Source: Triplophysa rosa
Lineage: Eukaryota; Chordata; Actinopteri; Cypriniformes; Nemacheilidae
Assembly (NCBI RefSeq): GCF_024868665.1
Contig: NC_079912.1
Location: 13,704,948-13,768,947 of the forward strand
Direction of reading: 5' to 3'
DNA length: 64,000 bases
Positions 60,749-64,000 of the stretch are shown piece after piece (the stretch's first letter is position 1; every line of letters starts with the position of its first letter). Under the pieces are notes generated by a model, which did not search any database, was not told the origin of the DNA, and saw nothing but the letters and a program-made list of their open reading frames with translations. Both the position numbers and the translations under genes were made by a program.

Positions 60749-62231
60749 GTTGTAATTATTAATCACACATGACAATAATATTTAAAAATATACTTTTACA
60801 TTTGAATAATTTCACATTTAATCTTCAAATTGATGTAGAAACAACATATTTCTTTAACAGCTCATTTTATGAATGAAAGAAAACATTTTGATATTAGTAC
60901 TGTAACTGATGTCTCTATTAAATTGATTATTTTAACATTAATTATAGCCATTCAACAATATAATTGAGAGCTATCATGAAATATACAGAAATTGAAGGAA
61001 GTTCTCAAACACTTTACAGTCTTTAATGCTAAATTATAAATTAAATGCAGAAGATTCTCATTAAAGCTACAAAATCACATTGATTTCTTATTTTATTTTG
61101 TTCTTTGAGTAACGTTAGTGACAGGAGTCACAGCAGCACGTTTAAGAAAGCGGCCCCTTTAAGAGCTGTCTCAGTACGCAGATCTGACCATCACCGCACT
61201 CCCATTTTCACAACACTTTACATTCATTTAAGATTTTATTTTACACTTTGAAGTCTTGCTTAAGAAAACGCTAGACAAAACGAGCTCTCTGACATAATCT
61301 TGTATGGTTTTATCCATTCAAGCACGAAAGAGAACTTAACACGGATGCGCTGTCTGACAGCGATTAACCGACGCAGCCTTCAGCCCATGACTGTTTACAC
61401 CAGACTGGACCTCGCGTTGCGTTTTGCTGCGTCCCACAGCTAGAAGCTGTCTATTTTCATTGAACGCGTCAAAGCAATTGTTTAAAATCGCGCATAAGTG
61501 ATTTAAAAGCCTGTACACAAATAAGAGCGTAATCACATAATGTAACGCTAGACAAAGAATGTCAAAACAAACGGATTCTGCGTTAATTGCGTTAAATATT
61601 TTTCACGCGTTAATTTGAAAAAATTAATCACATGCGTTAACGCGTTAACGTTGACAGCCCTAAAATAAATGATAAAAAAGTAATTATATTCTCTTCTTGA
61701 ACAACCTTGAACATACAGTGAGAAGTCATTCAATTAAGACCAGAAAAAATCTCTTGTGTTAGTCAACTGAAAATGATGTCACACACCTCACCATTGTGTT
61801 CAATAAATCAATAGCAATGATTTTTTTAATTACTGTGCTGATGTCAGCACTTGTGACGTGGACTCAATACACATTTTCTTGTGTCTCAAGCACACCCCAC
61901 ATCAATGCTACAGCTCAAAAAAATACCATGGTATTTGACCATGACTCAATGCATTGCGTTCTGGTCCATTTTATTAGATCCAGATGCCTGAAAAGGGATG
62001 AATCTTGCTCAAGGTTGTGTCTTTTTGTGGTAAGAATGCCTGCGCACCCTCTCCCACGCACAGCTTTGACTCACCTGCGTAGAGCTCGGCACTATGATGT
62101 CGCTGTGCGTTTTGTGTTTTAAATAACCCCTCCATAGTCTTTTACTGAGAAGCTAAAAACTTCAAAGCGCTAAACACAAAGTCAGATACTTATCCAGAAG
62201 AACATAAAATTACTTTTAAGACCCATGCCCA
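60749..62231. other. Stretch above vipr1 TM1 exon, no exon found
   Basis: I looked on the minus strand for the hormone-binding extracellular exons (Cys/Trp pattern) and found none. 61615-61665 is the right end of a 'GACAGCCCTA' hAT fragment like 50292-50644. Confidence 0.45.
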
Positions 62232-62649
62232 CACTGTAAAACTTTGCTGTAGTTTTTGCAGCAGGTTTGCCAGTAACTTACTGTAGATTTAATTACTACT
62301 TAATATACTTTCCAATTAGTACTGTTTTCAATTACTTTAATCAAAATTAAAACACTTTGAATTTTGAGATTCAAAATGAGCAAGAAGAGACTGGCATTAG
62401 CACAGCAACACCGCAAAAAAAAGACATTCTTCCTAAGCATTTTTCTCTTGTTTTCTGTAAAAATATTGAAAACTTCTTAAATTACGATGCATTTACATAA
62501 CAAGAAAAGTGACCCAAGATATTTAGTCTTGTTTTATGAAAGAAAAATATATAAACTAGGTAAGTTTATGCTTAAAACAAAATTGTACATTAAATCTACA
62601 GTAAGTTACTGGCAAACCTGCTGCGAAATTACAGTAAAGTTTTACAGTG
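62232..62649. repeat. Fold-back element with about 60-bp arms
   Basis: Ends CACTGTAAAACTTTGCTGTA and, inverted, CACTGTAAAACTTTACTGTA. The arms continue with few mismatches through 'caggtttgccagtaactta' to 'ctgtagattta'. The 300-bp centre is AT-rich and non-coding. Confidence 0.8.
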
Positions 62650-63199
62650 CACATATTCCCCGTGGATCCAGAGACCTGGCAGGCCTGTTACCTGCGCTGT
62701 TTTTCATTGAAGGGAACACATGCTGGGAAAAGTTTCATCAAAGCAGAAATCTCATTTGATCTTTACACGAGTACACTATGAGCAAAGATCAAGAATGTTT
62801 CATTTAGTGCTTTAGCAGCTGCTTCAAGCGTGGAGTTTACAAAACATACAAAAGATGGATGCTAAATAAAAGGGCTATTATGTTTGGCTGGTTGGTTTGC
62901 ACACAGGAAATAAAAGACAGGCAGGAAAGGAGGCTAAGAGGTTGACTGCAAGAGGACGGTTTGGGTTTTTGGTGAGAAACGGTCAAGAATTCTATGAGAT
63001 ATCATCAGTTACATTCACTCTGCGTGGGCTTAAAGTCTATCATGTAAAGATTTTAACAGTAGGAGCATTACAGCGTTTTATAAAGGCAGATGAAAACTCT
63101 AGTTTTCAAAGAAACTGAATCTTTAATGTTCACCTGTGGAGATATCACTGCAAACAAACCAATTTCTTCTTATTATTTCTTCTTTTTGTATTGCTTTAC
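62650..63199. other. Non-coding stretch
   Basis: No exon or element with clear ends recognised. Confidence 0.4.
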
Positions 63200-63409
63200 A
63201 CTAATGCCGATTCACACCGCCAGCGACTGGCAGTGACAGGGCAACATGGTCTCATTCATTTCAATGGAAGCTTTGCGACTTCTGGCCTCATAAGCGACAG
63301 TAACCACTGGCGACAGGAAGTGGGCGTGTCTAACAATGGGACAAAATTTAGAATTGTTCAACTTCATGCAAATGATGAGCGACTTTTGGGAGCACTACCA
63401 ATAGGAGTT
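63200..63409. repeat. Element fragment ('gattcacaccgccagcgac')
   Basis: CpG-bearing segment resembling one half of a fish DNA element, judged from its style only. Abuts the next element. Confidence 0.35.
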
Positions 63410-63950
63410 AAAGGCCGTTCACATTATAACGATAACTAATGATAACTGTAACTATAACTATATTTGCGTCCACACCAGTGAACAATAACATTATGTTTAT
63501 TTTAAGCTTGCGTGCTGTAGTGTTCCCAATCATTAAAATAAATGTCGATAATCCGCCTCTGCTGTCAAAATATGACAGCAAAGGCTGGATGCTATCTCTG
63601 AAGGTGCGATCGTGTCCAGGATGTAAAGCATATGCGTTACATATATCCCCCCATAAACACACCGCTTTCCGACTGCTGCAGTCTTTAATTCAGACATTAA
63701 ACCTGCGTCGCGATCATCAATAGCCAAACATCAGAAATCTGCCAGAAACTATTTAACAGTACTGTATGTTTTATCGTTCATCAGCTGGAAAAATCAATCT
63801 GAAAGTGATCCCAGCGATATCGTTCTCTCTATCTTTATCGTTATAGTTGTAATGTGAACCCTGCTACTCTCCTAAATGAAGAACAATTTTTAAAACTTGA
63901 TTTTTTTATAGTTATAGTTATCGTTATAATGTGTTTTGGCAACCTAAAAC
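63410..63950. repeat. Fold-back element with CACATTATAACGATAACT ends
   Basis: Left end 'gttcacattataacgataac' and right end 'gttatcgttataatgtg' inverted. A second internal terminus-like copy (63826-63860) suggests a compound or rearranged element. Confidence 0.6.
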
Positions 63951-64000
63951 TAGTAACACCTCCTGATGACCTCATAGCAAGAGACAGACGACACACAGTG

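Noticed and set aside
62040..62110. Possible vipr1 first exon (CTACGCAG|GTGAGTC on the minus strand)
   Set aside because: Good donor, but the preceding frame does not give a signal peptide or a VPAC1-like sequence.

Overview
The window is vertebrate nuclear DNA, most likely from a ray-finned fish and probably a cyprinid. The genes are spliced with GT-AG introns, the sequence between exons is AT-rich, and it is packed with short inverted-repeat transposons of kinds abundant in carp and zebrafish relatives (family attribution is from memory, not from a search). Three known genes can be rebuilt exon by exon. nktr is on the minus strand: 16 coding exons between 22476 and 10395, 1362 codons. sec22c is on the plus strand: 6 coding exons between 24815 and 27163, 303 codons. 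vipr1 is on the minus strand: nine exons between 60131 and 43313, from the first membrane helix to the stop; its extracellular-domain exons are not visible and probably lie beyond 64000. In all three the exon lengths and splice phases sum to an uninterrupted frame.

Layout. 1-10,000: repeats plus two phase-compatible minus-strand exons (6523-6621 and 2277-2356) of a gene I do not recognise, and a doubtful 88-codon two-helix ORF. 10,239-24,040: nktr, whose introns hold a tRNA-like SINE, several MITEs and a three-level nest of transposons. 24,040-24,500: shared promoter gap between head-to-head nktr and sec22c. 24,500-27,415: sec22c. 27,400-41,450: gene-poor, with MITEs and a broken Tc1-like transposon at 33699-35235. 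41,450-64,000: vipr1, whose introns carry two solo LTRs, several hAT-type elements with exact 8-bp target duplications, a SINE with an internal palindromic array, and long fold-back elements.

Functionally the three genes are not one pathway: a cyclophilin/SR-rich nuclear protein, an ER-Golgi longin protein and a class B peptide-hormone receptor. Their adjacency matches the VIPR1-SEC22C-(SS18L2)-NKTR block of human chromosome 3p22, so this is conserved synteny. I see no operon, CRISPR array, prophage, tRNA or rRNA gene, and nothing that I would call a new biological system. The most unusual content is the nested and palindromic repeat structure and the unidentified gene at the left end.
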